The notes under the pieces are model-generated. The model was not told the origin of the DNA. It made no database searches and was given only the letters and a program-made list of their open reading frames with translations. A DNA stretch of 64,000 bases from Pseudo-nitzschia pungens. Its lineage: Eukaryota; Bacillariophyta; Bacillariophyceae; Bacillariales; Bacillariaceae. Shown here piece by piece: positions 11,716-22,174 of this stretch (position 1 is its first letter; each line of letters begins with the position of its first letter). A program made the position numbers and the translations under genes. The stretch spans positions 4,464,001 through 4,528,000 of the forward strand of contig CM074762.1 of the NCBI GenBank assembly GCA_037355855.1, read 5' to 3'.

Positions 11716-12398
11716 TACTGGTTGTAATTTTGTCAGTGGCTCACCTGAGGATCAGTCTTCTTATTGGAGTGAACTGGCTGGCATCATTGGGGTTCTCACT
11801 TGTTGCACTGCTCTGGTGGATCTATTTGGTATTGCCTCTGGCTCTATCACCATTGCCCTTGATGGTGACATGGCTCTCAAACAGGCCCAGGAATCCTGGC
11901 TTTGGTTATTTCCCAGAAATCTTTTGATTATGTCTATATCATCTGAACCATGCTCTCTACTCTTCCAACCTCTGTTAAGTTCTGGTGGTTTCAGGGTCAC
12001 CAAGCTGGTCTTTTTCTTGACTGGTGGGCCCTTTGCAATCATCAGGTTGATGGCATGGCCAAGGCTTTTCTCTCTGTCCATAGAGCTTCTACCTACCACT
12101 ATCCCAGACTTGTGTTTGAGCCCTGGGCATTCTGGCTTAATGGTTCCAAGTGCTCTCGTTTTGACCAGAATGCCCTGCATGTTGCCATTTCTGGCCCTCC
12201 TCTTCTCCAATACTGGCAGACCCACCATGATATCCCTATTCCTCAACCTGTTTTGAGCTCCATCCATTGGTGTGTTGATCAGTCTGCCTTCCAGCGTCTC
12301 CCTCCTGGCATGCAAAGGTGGTTTGTCAAGTTTGCTTCTGGCTGCATTGGTGTTGCCAACCAGCTCCTTCACTACCAGCATCAGGATCACTCTAGGTG

Positions 12399-12914
12399 TA
12401 TGAAGATATTTCACCTCAATATTATGCTACTTACTGTCGGGGTATGGTCATTGTGTACGATTTGTACTATAACCAGATACCCAGCCCCTGCAGTTAGTTG
12501 ACAAGCAAGCAAGTTTAGCGAGTGCACTGATCAAGTACAGTAATACAGTGTACAGCACGTACGCTACAGTACTGGTGCTACAGGTGTCAATGAAAGGTAT
12601 GGTCAGTACATTGAATTAAGTACTGGACCTACGTACCCTGACCCTTTACCGACATATGGAACAATTATTTGGAGCTCCGTACGGAAGCTCTCACTCTTTG
12701 GAATTCAGTCAGTTTAAAAAGCCTATAGAACAACACATTATGCCCGGCGTCGATACTTGACATCTCTAACGTACCTCTAGAGTGGTAGCTAGTGTGCTCA
12801 TGGTATATGCAACAAGTGTTTGAACTGTATCCTCTGTAGTCTCACTATTTGCCAGCACTCCATGCTGTATTATTGTTGCTGCTATCTCTATTGTCAATGG
12901 ACAAATATCATTAC
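12399..12914 (-). mobile_element. MITE-like insert 2 in LINE X, inverted relative to insert 1 (first copy)
   Basis: A 516-bp insert begins TATGAAGATATTTCACC and ends CAAATATCATTAC. It is flanked by a 5-bp duplication AGGTG (12,394-12,398 and 12,915-12,919) and interrupts the zinc-motif coding region of X. Its reverse complement aligns with insert 1, with scattered differences. No ORF was recognised, so it is presumably a non-autonomous DNA element moved in trans. A longer relative lies at about 57,460-58,375. Confidence 0.78.
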
Positions 12915-14005
12915 AGGTGCCTGTTGTGCGATACAGACAACAAGAAGGTCTTTCATGTGCTCTCCTGCAAGGACCCTGGGGCTATCAAGCACAGTGTAGT
13001 ATCTGCCGTCAAGGGTCCTCTACAGCAGAGGAGGCTTGAGGCTCAGCAGACTGATCCATCCTTGGTTGCTGCCATAGTGGATCTTCTCAGGTTTGTCAGG
13101 GCAGGAGCATTTATCCATCATCTTTTCCCCCTGCAATTGCTTCTGCTGTCAGAGCTCAACGACAAATTGGTTGGCATAACTGGCTTTTGGGTAGGTGGTC
13201 TCCTCTCTGGCATCGCATCCAGGCTGATTACTACTCCCAAATTGGAAGCAAGCGCTCCCCATCAGTTCTTTCTCAGTTGCTGGGATCTTTGGACATATTG
13301 GAATGAACAACTCAATGGTCCTGGGGGAACACCTGAGGCTAAACAACATCAATTCCTTGATGCTCCTATTTCATCCAAAGTGGCCATTGGTGCAGCTGTT
13401 GCTCTTCCCCAGTCTCACTCCCTTCTACGAACCCTTCTCCAACTCTTTCAAGGATATACCGTCACTGCCAAGAGGCAATGGCTTGCAACAATCCATCTTG
13501 CCAGGAAACACTTTGCAGCACCTGTCCAACCAGTGCAGCCACACCTTCAGGAGGCTGCTCTGCTGTGTGCTTGGCTTAGTGGATCTTAGGGGTGCTTCCA
13601 CCCTGAGACTTGTTGTTTTCCACTCTTCTCCTGCTTCCCATCCAGTGCCATATTCTTTTTCTTGATCTTGGGAATTCTCCCACTATCTTCCTTTCCACTT
13701 CACTTTTTCTCAAATCCCTCTTTTGTGGGCCTTGTTTTTTTTCTTTCCCTGCTTGTTGTTCAAGGTTTGGTTGAAAAATTGTCGTTCTACCACTTGGGGT
13801 CCTGACTCTTTGATGGAGGCGATGTTGAAGTCTGCTTATTGACTGAGTAATTTAGTTCCACCTTCGGTGGTTAAAGTTACCTAAATATGTACTTCGTATA
13901 TTGTTATTATGATTGATTGAGGCGACGTTAAAGTCTGCTTGTTACAGACTGATTAATATAGCGCCTTTGGTGGTTAAATTTAGTTAAATAAGTATATTAA
14001 TTAAT

Positions 14006-14024
14006 TAATGAAGTCTAAAATTTC
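14006..14024. repeat. Target site of element Y (left duplication, copy 1)
   Basis: The sequence TAATGAAGTCTAAAATTTC directly precedes Y. In the second copy the same 19 bases occur on both sides of Y (29,672-29,690 and 33,766-33,784), so it is a genuine target-site duplication. In copy 1 the right-hand copy is missing, because LINE B follows Y's tail directly. Confidence 0.88.
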
Positions 14025-16030
14025 AACAATTTGCGCATCGCGCATTTTGTCCGACGTTCCGATGTTCCAGTACTAAAAATACGTAGATTTCTACACAACT
14101 TTACCATGTGATATCTCGCTTCCTTTTACACCCCCAATCACAACCCCAGGACCTACACATACTAACAGCGACCTTGCCTCTTTGATTCTGCTATTTGTTC
14201 AGTTGCTTGCTGCTTTGTTTCGGCTGCTTTGGTGCCTATTCACCATTGCCATCGATCGGCAACAGCAGCACCACCACCAAAACCGACACATAATTTTCTA
14301 CAGCACTTCCAGTACAGATTCTACCGTACAGCAAAACCGACAACAACGTTGTATTTCTGCTTCGATCTGTTTCCCAGCTCCATTCCAAGGCCCTTAAGTA
14401 TATCTCATACTTAATGTTCTACACTGTTTCCAAGCTGCTTAAGTGATTCTCACTTAATGTTCTACATTCTTCGAAGTTCCTTGCTGAGTCCTCTTAAGTC
14501 TTTTCAAGTCGAAGTTCACGAACAGCCCCTTCCACTGTAGGAATATTTCTACAAGAAATTCCAGCTGTCATCTGTTTTCAAGTCCATTGCCCTGCTGGAC
14601 TATAAGTGTTTTCACTTATGGTCCTACTGTTTCTGGACCCAAGCCCCAAAGCCGCTAAGTACAGCTCGCTTATGGCTCGACTACCTACATATACCTCCCA
14701 GATGTACTGTATAAATGTCATCTGTTTTCAAGTCTACTGCCCTGATGGACCCTAAGTGTTTTCGCTTAGGGTCCTACTGTTTCCTGACCCAAGCCCCAAA
14801 GCCACTAAGTACAGTTTGCTTAAGGCTCCACCACCTACATAACCCTCTCAGGTGTACAGTATAATTGTCATCTGTTTTCAAGTCTACTGCCCTGATGGAC
14901 CATAAGTGTTCTCGCTTAAGGTCCTACTGTTTTTTGACCCAAGTCCCAAAGCCGCTAAGTACAGTTCGCTTAAGGCTCTCCTACCTACATAACCCTCTCA
15001 GATGCACACTTCAACTGTCATCTGTTTTCAAGTCTACTGCCTTCTGGACCATAAGTGTTTTCGCTTATGGTCCTACTGTTTTTTGACCCAAGCCCCAAAG
15101 CCGCTAAGTACAGCTTGCTTAAGGCTCTCCTACCTACATAACCCTCTCAGATGCACACTTCAACTGTCATCTGTTTTCAAGTCTACTGCCCTGATACTCC
15201 ATAAGTGTTTTCGATTATGGACCTACTGTTTTTCTGACCCAAGCCCTAAGTACATGTTACTTAACGTTTCACCACCTACATATACCCCGCCAGTTCACAG
15301 TACAGCTGTGATCTGTTTTCAAGCCTATAGCCCTGATGGTATTCAAGTGTTATCACTTAGAGCCCTTGTTTCCAAGCTACTATGACGTTCTAACAGGAGG
15401 ACAGCAGCAGATGTCCTCAGCAGCAGCTGTTACGAATTTGGTAGTAGGCTCCACTGCCTCTAAGTGTTGAGCAGTACACGGTACCTTACACGAGCATTAC
15501 CTGGGAAATTTTGCCCGTGTTCTTTTGATGTACCATACGGTACGGTACCGGAATGTGTTTGGGGATGAATACTCGCATTACTGATGCTGCAATCCAGCAT
15601 TCAGAGAGGAGTTTTGCTTTTGTACGCTGACCACTAGCATTACAAATACTATGTATCTAAGCAAGGGTTTTGCTTGTGTAAGCTAACCATTAGCATTACG
15701 GATGCTGCTCACCAGCATTGGAGGGACAGTTTTGCTTGTGTCTTTCCCTTTCACATTCTTGTCACCCGTCTCTTGTACGCTTTGCAACAGCAGTGTCTGT
15801 TGTGCTCTGGACTGGTTCGTTTTTTTTCCTGTCTCTTACCAAGGTTCGTTTGCAAAATAGTCGTCTTTACAACCTGGGGCATAATCCCCCATGGTTGAGG
15901 CGGCGCGTCGTTCTACAACTTGGGGCCTAACCTCTCTTCGATTGAGGCGACGATAAAGTCTGGTTACAGACTGAGTAGCTTTTAACCACCTTTGGTGGAT
16001 TTTCCTACTTAAATAAGTATATTATTATTA
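14025..16030 (+). mobile_element. Non-autonomous LINE derivative Y (first copy)
   Basis: About 2.0 kb with the LINE's 5' start (ACAATTTGCGCATCGCGCAT) and its 3' end. The 3' end carries GATTGAGGCGACG, GTCTGGTTACAGAC, ACCACCTTTGGTGG and a TTA-repeat tail. There is no ORF1 or ORF2. The interior is an array of about 150-bp units at 14,565-15,370. Each unit contains TGTCATCTGTTTTCAAGTC, a dyad such as CCTAAGTGTTTTCGCTTAGG, CCCCAAAGCC.CTAAGTACAG and CTACCTACATA. After the array come CAGCATTGGAGGGACAGTTT and the 3' module. I infer that the LINE proteins move it in trans, because only the two ends are kept. Confidence 0.85.
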
Positions 16031-16333
16031 TTAATAATAATAATATACGTATTTAAATAACTTTAATCACCAAAGGTGAAACTAAATTACTCAGTCTGTA
16101 ACCAGACTTTAACGTCGCCTCCATCATAGAGTCAGGACCCCAAGTGGCAGAACGACAAATTTGCAAACAAACCTTGAACATCAAGCAGGGAAAAGGACAA
16201 ACAAGTCCCACAAAAGAGGGACTTGAGAGAAAGTGAAATGGGAATGAAGATATTGGGATAAGATCCAGTATCAAAAGGGATGGGACAGGATGAGAAGCAG
16301 TAACAGAAGACAAAACCAAGGGACAAAGTGTAA
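16031..16333 (-). other. 3' UTR of LINE copy B
   Basis: This 300-bp stretch after the ORF2 stop has no gene. On the minus strand its end reads GATGGAGGCGACG, then AAAGTCTGGTTACAGACT (a short stem-loop), then TTTCACCTTTGGTGATTAAAG (a second stem-loop), then AAATACGTATATTATTATTATT. The same module ends X, Y and Z, so it is the probable recognition structure for the reverse transcriptase. Confidence 0.75.
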
Positions 16334-19300
16334 TCAACCCTGAGGTCCAGTAAGCCAGGCTCTGAGAAGAGCAGCCTCTTGTTGGTATGGCTGCACTGGT
16401 GTGACAGGCGCTGCATATTGCTTCCTTGCAAGGTGGATGGTTGCAAGCCACTGCCGCTTGGCAGTCAGGGTGTAACCTTGTAGGACGTGGAAAGGGGTTT
16501 GTAACAGGGAGTGTGACTGGGGAAGTGCACCAGCTGCACCAATTGCCAATTCTGAAGTGATGGAAGCATCAAGAGATTGGTGTTGTTCAGCATCCAGGGT
16601 ACCCCCAGGACCATGGAGTCGTTCATTCCTATAAGTCCAAAGATCCCAGGAGGTAAGAAAGAACTGATGGATGATAGCTGTAGCCCAACGTTTGGGAGAG
16701 CGCTTGCTTCCAATGTGGGAGTAGTAGTCAGCCTGAATTTGGTACCAGCGAGGAGACCACCTACCAAGAAGCCAGTTGTGCCATCCAATTGTCCTCTGTG
16801 CCCTGACAGCAGAAGCAATTGCAAGTGAGTAGGATGATGGATAAATGTTCTGGCCCTTCCGAACTCTGGTGAGAAGATCCACAATGGCAACAACCAATGA
16901 TGGATCAGTTTGTTCAACTTCAAGCCTCTGCTGCAGTGGTCCCTTGAAAGCTGACACACTATGCGTGACAGCCCCAGTGTCCTTGCAGGAGAGCACATGA
17001 GAAACCTTCTCGTTGTCTGCATCACACAATGGGCACCTGGAGTGATCCTGATACTGGTAGTGAAGGAGTTGGTTGCCAACACCAATGCATCCAGAAGCAA
17101 ACTTGACAAACCACCTTTGCATGCCAGGAGGTAATCGCTTGAAGGCAGACAGATGGGCACACCAATGGATGGAACTCAAAACAGGTCGTGGAATGGGAAT
17201 ATCATGGTGGGTCTGCCAATATTGAAGAAGAGGAGGACCAGAAATGGCAACATGCAAAGCATTTTGATCAAACCTTGAACACTTGCATCCATTGAGAGAA
17301 AATGCCCAAGCCTCAAACACAAGTCTGGGATAGTGATGGGCAGAAGCTCTATGAACAGAGAGAAAGGCCTTTGCCATGCTGTCAACCTGATGATTGCGAA
17401 GGGCCCACCAATCAAGAAAGATTCCAGCTTGATGTCCCTGAACCCACTGAAAGTGCACAGAGATTGGCAGGGCAGAAATCATGTTTCTGATGACATAAAC
17501 ATAACCAAAAGACTTCTGGGAAATAACCAATGGCCATGATCCCTCAGCCTGTTTGAGAGCTGTGTCACCATCCAGAGCAATAGTGATAGAGCCAGAAGCA
17601 ATATCAAAAAGATTCACCAGAGCAGTGCAACAGGTGAGAACTCCAATGATACCCGCCAGTTCACTCCTGTAGGATGACTGATCCTCAGGGGATCCACTGA
17701 CAAAATTACAGCCAGTGAGGAACAATGAAGCAGTCTTGGTGGAGGAATTAGGTGACAAAATGAAAGCAGAAGTTCCTCTGAGAAGGTCCGGATCAAATGA
17801 ACCATCACATACAGCACTGGCAGTACCACTCTCAATAGCATCAACAAGGTGCTGACAGCCAGCCTGTGGTAGGGAATATTTGTGGAGAAGTACTCTTGGA
17901 GACGCACAGAGTGCATCAAAGGCATCTACTGGGGAGTCTGGAAGAGAATCAAATGGATTGTACTCCAGAGGATCCATGTCAGGAGGTTCAGAAACAAAAG
18001 CAGAGGACCCAACAACGCGTACAACTTGTCCACAAATAACAGGGCAGACAAGCACATCAGCACAGGCTGGTTTGTCAGAAATGAGTTCAGAAGTGACCCT
18101 GTATCTACCCCTGCCCTGGGAGGTGCTCACAATCCAGCCAGTAGAAGTTTTGAAGAATATTCTGTTGGTGGATGGAGACAAAAACCAAGGCCAGAGAGAA
18201 GCTGTCTGGGGAGAGAGCCAATGCCCAAGATGGAAAGAAGGAGCCAGTGCCCTGGCTGCAGGGGGTGGACAGGGGGGAAGAAAACATGTCTGAAGAGCCT
18301 TAGTCCATAAGCGCTTTGCTGCTGGAGGCCAAGATGGAGGACATCTCGGCCAGTCAAGATGATCCCTCAAGTGATTGGAGGAGGTCAGCTGGAAAGCCAT
18401 GGGAGAGAGTCTTTTTCCATCTGGAGTACAAATGTCAGCAAGGGAAATAGCCTTGAGGGACATGCGCATGTGATTCAAGAGGGACAAGTCAGCACCTCGG
18501 AAGCCAGAGTTGACAAAGGCTTGCATGAGATAACAGTCATTGGAACGTAACAGAGGAAGATCTGGGAAGTCTTCAAACAAGCTCACAGGGTGAACAGAGA
18601 AAAACTTCCACACATGTTTGTACCAGCAGGGAGTGACGTAGGAAGCAAAAGGATGATATGGGGTGACACCAAGATGGAGAGGAATGCCAAGTTCAAGCCG
18701 TAGAGACTCAGCAGTTAGCCTGAGAATCCTACCAGTTTGTGAGGACCTGACAGATTCCTGAAAGAGGGTGGCAATATGACTGAACTCTTGGAGGAGGTAT
18801 GGATGGATGAATCCAAAGCCTTGATAGAGGGAAGGACCATAGAACACATGTCTGGGAAATGTCCGTGACATCCCTGCTTTATTCAGCACAGGAACAAGAG
18901 CTGGGTGAATTATCTTAGTCCAAGTGGCCTCATCAAGTTGCGTGACAGGCATGGGGTATTCAACAGACTTCATGAAAGAATACTTGAAGGTGTAGAGGGA
19001 TGCGCGCTTCTCACACTTGGAAGCCCTGAGTTGAGAGCCAAAAGACTGAGACTGTGACTTCAAGTGAGCAATCTGTGCTTCCTCATTGCCATCCATGGAG
19101 ATAAAAACCCCAAGAGTCTTGTCAGCATGGTCAACTTCAAAACGATCCAGGGTAGCGCGATTGCCATTCTTGTCAGCAACTGAGAAGTCACCAGGCATGT
19201 CAGCAATGGAGCGATAATCCCAACCGGATCCATTCCATTTGAAATCAATCAAATAACAGAAGGATTTGGCAGGTTCAATAGCACCACCAGTGGCAATAAT

Positions 19301-22174
19301 CCCACCAGCCCACCGGTCAAGAGCTGCCTGAAAGTCAATAGCTAATTCCTCACCAGATGTGGAGGAATCAGAGCCAGCACAAAACAAATCTGTGTCATCC
19401 ACAAAGGCAAAACCCACAAGAGAAACAAGTTGCAGTGACAATGAAGTGATAAGATGGACACCATGCCCAGCCTGTTGCATCATTCGGAAGACAATTGTTG
19501 ACACCAAAGCCCAAAGAGTTGGACCAATACCATTGCCTTGGCCACAACCACTGAGAGGAACAGGTTCATCACCATACACAGGACCTGACCGACCAAAACC
19601 AGTTTTGATGTGGTGCTTGGCAAGTTGCAAAGTAGACAAAAGAACCTCACACACATGTGCAGGAACCCCAAAGCTTTGGAGAGTGAGACCTGCAATGGGA
19701 TGAGAGATCCTATCATAGCAGCCCTTAGCATCATTCATAGCAACAGCACCAGATCTGCGCTTCTGCTGCAACACATCACAGATGAGCTTCTTGTTCAGGC
19801 AGGTGTTGATGGCCTTGTGGTGTTTCCTGCTTCCATGTTGATCAACAGCCACGGCATTGGCACGTTCAGCATGGGCAAGAATGCGTCTGCCAATCATCTT
19901 GTTGTTGATTTGGAACTCAGGAGACATCAGCTGAATAAGCCTCATCTTATCCACTCTATATTCACCAGGTTTCTTGAAGATCTCAACATCAGTGATGACC
20001 TGCCAAGCAGAAGGAGAGAAGCCAACAATCAATGGGACGGATCTCAGGAGAGTGTCAAACTTGTTCAACTGGGGATCAAGGGCAAAAGCCTTGTGGTGGG
20101 CAAAACTCAAACAAGAAGGTTCACTTGCTGTGCGTTCCCTCTGACGTTTCCAGGCAGCAGCATTGTCAGCTGGACACACTGAGTAGTCAAAGGGGGGCAA
20201 ACTCAGAATAGAGTCAGGGACTTTGAGACAGGCAAGAAATTCAGAAAGGTATTTGTCAGTGGCAGGAGGAGGGATGTATGTGCCATCAAGGACTTGGGAA
20301 GCAGCATGGGCAGTGCCTAGGTAGCCGAAATCTTGAATGAAGGAGGGAGTCATGGAAGGAGTGCCAAGACACTGCTGTTGACGCCGGACATTGGATGCAG
20401 CCATAGCTGGTACCATAGTAGACTGGGACTCCAAGACCTGTTCAACACCATCATGGCCAACTGCAATAGCGCGCAAGACTGCTGACTTGTTGACACGTCC
20501 CCGAATAGACCGAGCAGCGAGACCAAGCTCTCGTTGAAGACGTTCCCGGCGCATCCTGGCACGAATCTGAGAAGCATGCTGGTTGTGAGGCTTGCCTTCA
20601 GCAAGAAGTGCATCCACCAGGCCTTGATTGAATGAGTCTCTCCATGAGGGGGCCAATTTCTTCACTGCCCGGTATTGCTTGTAAGCTTGTTTCAGATGGA
20701 GGAGAGCACTGGAAAGGTCACTGTGTTCTCCTTTGTAGAGAGAAAGCTTGCAGGCCAACCTTGTCAAAACAGTATGACTGGTGGACACACCCTGTCTCAA
20801 CTTAACAACACGCCGCCAAAAGTCAATGGTATCACGATAGACTTGCAGCTTAGGTGACCATGGAACCAAACCAGCTCTAGTGTGGCAGAGGTTTTGTTCA
20901 ACAGATAGCCTGAGAGAGGTAGAGGTTTCATGGAGTACTTCATATGTGGTGATGAGATCAGTTCGCACAGAAATATCCCCAGACTGAAACTGAGCCAGTA
21001 GGTGCTCCAGCTTAGCTTGGAGAGAAAACACTCCAGCCTTGAGAAAGCAGTGCCTCACTCGCTTGAAATACCGTTGTCGCAGATGAGGATGGGAGGACTG
21101 GAGTTTGGAAAGAGAGAATCTCACAGGAGGTGGAATATGTTTGCCCATGAGGCTGCAATTACAAACCTCAATCCAAAGCATTCTATGGTCAGATTCCATA
21201 CCATGGGCACCTCCAAAGGGACAATACCCAGCCCTGAGAACATCAACATTCTCAGAGACCCAAATGGCATCAATTGGTGTTCTGGTAGTGTTTCGGTTGT
21301 GAGTGGCAGGAGGAGAAGACGTACTATGAAGGGTAAGAATGGCATCTCTGAAACCAAGAGCCTTGAGCTCAAAAGACAAGCCATCAGTCCTGACATCAGC
21401 ATTCTGGTCAATCCCAACAATGACTTGATCACCTGCACCCAGGCAGACCTGAAGGGCAGCAGTCAAATCCCTGTGAAAGAGAATGCATGGATTGGGACTG
21501 AAAAGATTTTCAGCGGCCTGAAAGTATCGGTACTGTTGATTCCAGACTGAGCCAAGATCCCTATCATTTTCAACTGGGCAGTAGGCAGAAAACATGGTGA
21601 CATTGTAGCCATCCCTGCCCTGAAACTTGACAAAGGACCATCTACCAAGACCAGATGGATCAGCTCCATGTGCAACCTTGTGTGAGCTGAACAGCTGGTC
21701 AATGGAAAAACCTGTACCGCCAGGCTGAAGCCAAGAGCAGGCAGAAGCTTCATGCTTGTTGTTAGCAAGATAAGAAAAACTTGAGGGACTGACATGCTTC
21801 ATGCGCCGATTGAAAAGGTCACAGGGCAGGAGTTTGGATTCATTCAAACAATGTTCAGCAAAAAGAGCCACACTGGCATTGCTCTTGACAAATTGACGGG
21901 CGTTGTGCTTGGACATGGACATAAAGGCAGCTCTGCGCTGTGGTCCAATGTTTTGGAATGTGATGATGGTGGAGTTAGAGGATGGAGCTTGAGGGAAGGA
22001 ATGACCAAAAGTGTCAGAATCCTTAGCAGCAAGAGATTCTCCATGAAGAGTTAATTGGACAAAATGAGGGACAGGGGAAGAGTCGGAGGGGGAAAAAGGA
22101 GAAACAGGAGAAGCATTGATGGGATTTGGATTGAAAGGCATCCCATCACACCTCATATCAGAAGAGCTAACCAT
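16334..22174 (-). CDS. LINE ORF2: AP-like endonuclease, reverse transcriptase, RNase H, zinc motif (copy B)
   Basis: Polyprotein of about 1,946 aa if it starts at the ATG at 22,174. The frame is open from an upstream ATG at 22,246, and the residue numbers here count from that one. The endonuclease spans about 90-360: FQNIG, FAEHCLNE, AYCPVEN, VGIDQNAD (Asp280, Asn282), RTPIDAIW and SDHRMLWIEV (Asp353, His354). The reverse transcriptase spans about 730-1,010: AMNDAKGCYDRIS (Asp839), GCGQGNGIGPTLW and GFAFVDDTD (Asp950, Asp951). RNase H spans about 1,475-1,630: VCDGSF (Asp1481), YRSELAG (Glu1529), ALDGDT (Asp1559) and NHQVDSMAKAF (Asp1622). A C-x2-C-x8-H-x3-C motif (Cys1738, Cys1741, His1750, Cys1754) follows. 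All expected catalytic residues are present, so the enzyme could be functional. The start overlaps the ORF1 stop, which suggests reinitiation. The protein would nick the target, prime cDNA synthesis and remove the RNA. Confidence 0.93.
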   Translation of the reverse strand: MVSSSDMRCDGMPFNPNPINASPVSPFSPSDSSPVPHFVQLTLHGESLAAKDSDTFGHSFPQAPSSNSTIITFQNIGPQRRAAFMSMSKHNARQFVKSNASVALFAEHCLNESKLLPCDLFNRRMKHVSPSSFSYLANNKHEASACSWLQPGGTGFSIDQLFSSHKVAHGADPSGLGRWSFVKFQGRDGYNVTMFSAYCPVENDRDLGSVWNQQYRYFQAAENLFSPNPCILFHRDLTAALQVCLGAGDQVIVGIDQNADVRTDGLSFELKALGFRDAILTLHSTSSPPATHNRNTTRTPIDAIWVSENVDVLRAGYCPFGGAHGMESDHRMLWIEVCNCSLMGKHIPPPVRFSLSKLQSSHPHLRQRYFKRVRHCFLKAGVFSLQAKLEHLLAQFQSGDISVRTDLITTYEVLHETSTSLRLSVEQNLCHTRAGLVPWSPKLQVYRDTIDFWRRVVKLRQGVSTSHTVLTRLACKLSLYKGEHSDLSSALLHLKQAYKQYRAVKKLAPSWRDSFNQGLVDALLAEGKPHNQHASQIRARMRRERLQRELGLAARSIRGRVNKSAVLRAIAVGHDGVEQVLESQSTMVPAMAASNVRRQQQCLGTPSMTPSFIQDFGYLGTAHAASQVLDGTYIPPPATDKYLSEFLACLKVPDSILSLPPFDYSVCPADNAAAWKRQRERTASEPSCLSFAHHKAFALDPQLNKFDTLLRSVPLIVGFSPSAWQVITDVEIFKKPGEYRVDKMRLIQLMSPEFQINNKMIGRRILAHAERANAVAVDQHGSRKHHKAINTCLNKKLICDVLQQKRRSGAVAMNDAKGCYDRISHPIAGLTLQSFGVPAHVCEVLLSTLQLAKHHIKTGFGRSGPVYGDEPVPLSGCGQGNGIGPTLWALVSTIVFRMMQQAGHGVHLITSLSLQLVSLVGFAFVDDTDLFCAGSDSSTSGEELAIDFQAALDRWAGGIIATGGAIEPAKSFCYLIDFKWNGSGWDYRSIADMPGDFSVADKNGNRATLDRFEVDHADKTLGVFISMDGNEEAQIAHLKSQSQSFGSQLRASKCEKRASLYTFKYSFMKSVEYPMPVTQLDEATWTKIIHPALVPVLNKAGMSRTFPRHVFYGPSLYQGFGFIHPYLLQEFSHIATLFQESVRSSQTGRILRLTAESLRLELGIPLHLGVTPYHPFASYVTPCWYKHVWKFFSVHPVSLFEDFPDLPLLRSNDCYLMQAFVNSGFRGADLSLLNHMRMSLKAISLADICTPDGKRLSPMAFQLTSSNHLRDHLDWPRCPPSWPPAAKRLWTKALQTCFLPPCPPPAARALAPSFHLGHWLSPQTASLWPWFLSPSTNRIFFKTSTGWIVSTSQGRGRYRVTSELISDKPACADVLVCPVICGQVVRVVGSSAFVSEPPDMDPLEYNPFDSLPDSPVDAFDALCASPRVLLHKYSLPQAGCQHLVDAIESGTASAVCDGSFDPDLLRGTSAFILSPNSSTKTASLFLTGCNFVSGSPEDQSSYRSELAGIIGVLTCCTALVNLFDIASGSITIALDGDTALKQAEGSWPLVISQKSFGYVYVIRNMISALPISVHFQWVQGHQAGIFLDWWALRNHQVDSMAKAFLSVHRASAHHYPRLVFEAWAFSLNGCKCSRFDQNALHVAISGPPLLQYWQTHHDIPIPRPVLSSIHWCAHLSAFKRLPPGMQRWFVKFASGCIGVGNQLLHYQYQDHSRCPLCDADNEKVSHVLSCKDTGAVTHSVSAFKGPLQQRLEVEQTDPSLVVAIVDLLTRVRKGQNIYPSSYSLAIASAVRAQRTIGWHNWLLGRWSPRWYQIQADYYSHIGSKRSPKRWATAIIHQFFLTSWDLWTYRNERLHGPGGTLDAEQHQSLDASITSELAIGAAGALPQSHSLLQTPFHVLQGYTLTAKRQWLATIHLARKQYAAPVTPVQPYQQEAALLRAWLTGPQG

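Larger units (their letters stand above)
10993..14006 (+). mobile_element. 5'-truncated LINE copy X (ORF2 RNase H region to 3' end), first copy
   Basis: The plus strand begins abruptly inside ORF2 at CTTCTCCACAAG and runs to a 3' tail of ATTAATTAATTAAT. Decayed coding blocks match the C-terminal third of ORF2: 10,993-11,172 (AIQSGTASAVCDG, RNase H first Asp), 11,716-12,398 (SELAGI, ALDGD, FQGHQAG, NHQVDGMAKAF) and 12,915-13,590 (CLLCDTDNKKVFHVLSC zinc motif). Two inserts at 11,173-11,715 and 12,399-12,914 separate these blocks. The 3' end at 13,800-14,006 contains the family's 3' terminal module twice in a row (GATGGAGGCGAT and GATTGAGGCGACG blocks). Abrupt 5' truncation is the usual outcome of target-primed reverse transcription. 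Confidence 0.85.
11089..16030. repeat. Segmental duplication, copy 1 (X plus Y)
   Basis: This block recurs at 26,755-33,765 in the same orientation, at an offset of exactly 15,666 bases up to about 14,873 and 17,719 after it. The change of offset is due to element Z, which is only in copy 2. By eye the copies are nearly identical; I noticed a single T/C difference (13,745 against 29,411 or nearby). Copy 1 ends where Y's tail meets the tail of LINE B. Confidence 0.92.

Noticed and set aside
11761..12414. 217-aa minus-strand ORF and its twin at 27,427-28,080
   Set aside because: It is antisense to the ORF2-derived RNase H region of LINE X, which is coding-like on the plus strand.
14565..15370. 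ORFs with repeated SSVFKSTALMDHKCFRLWSYCF
   Set aside because: They translate the 150-bp hairpin units of element Y; frames change between units and there is no other coding evidence. The same applies at 31,228-32,104.
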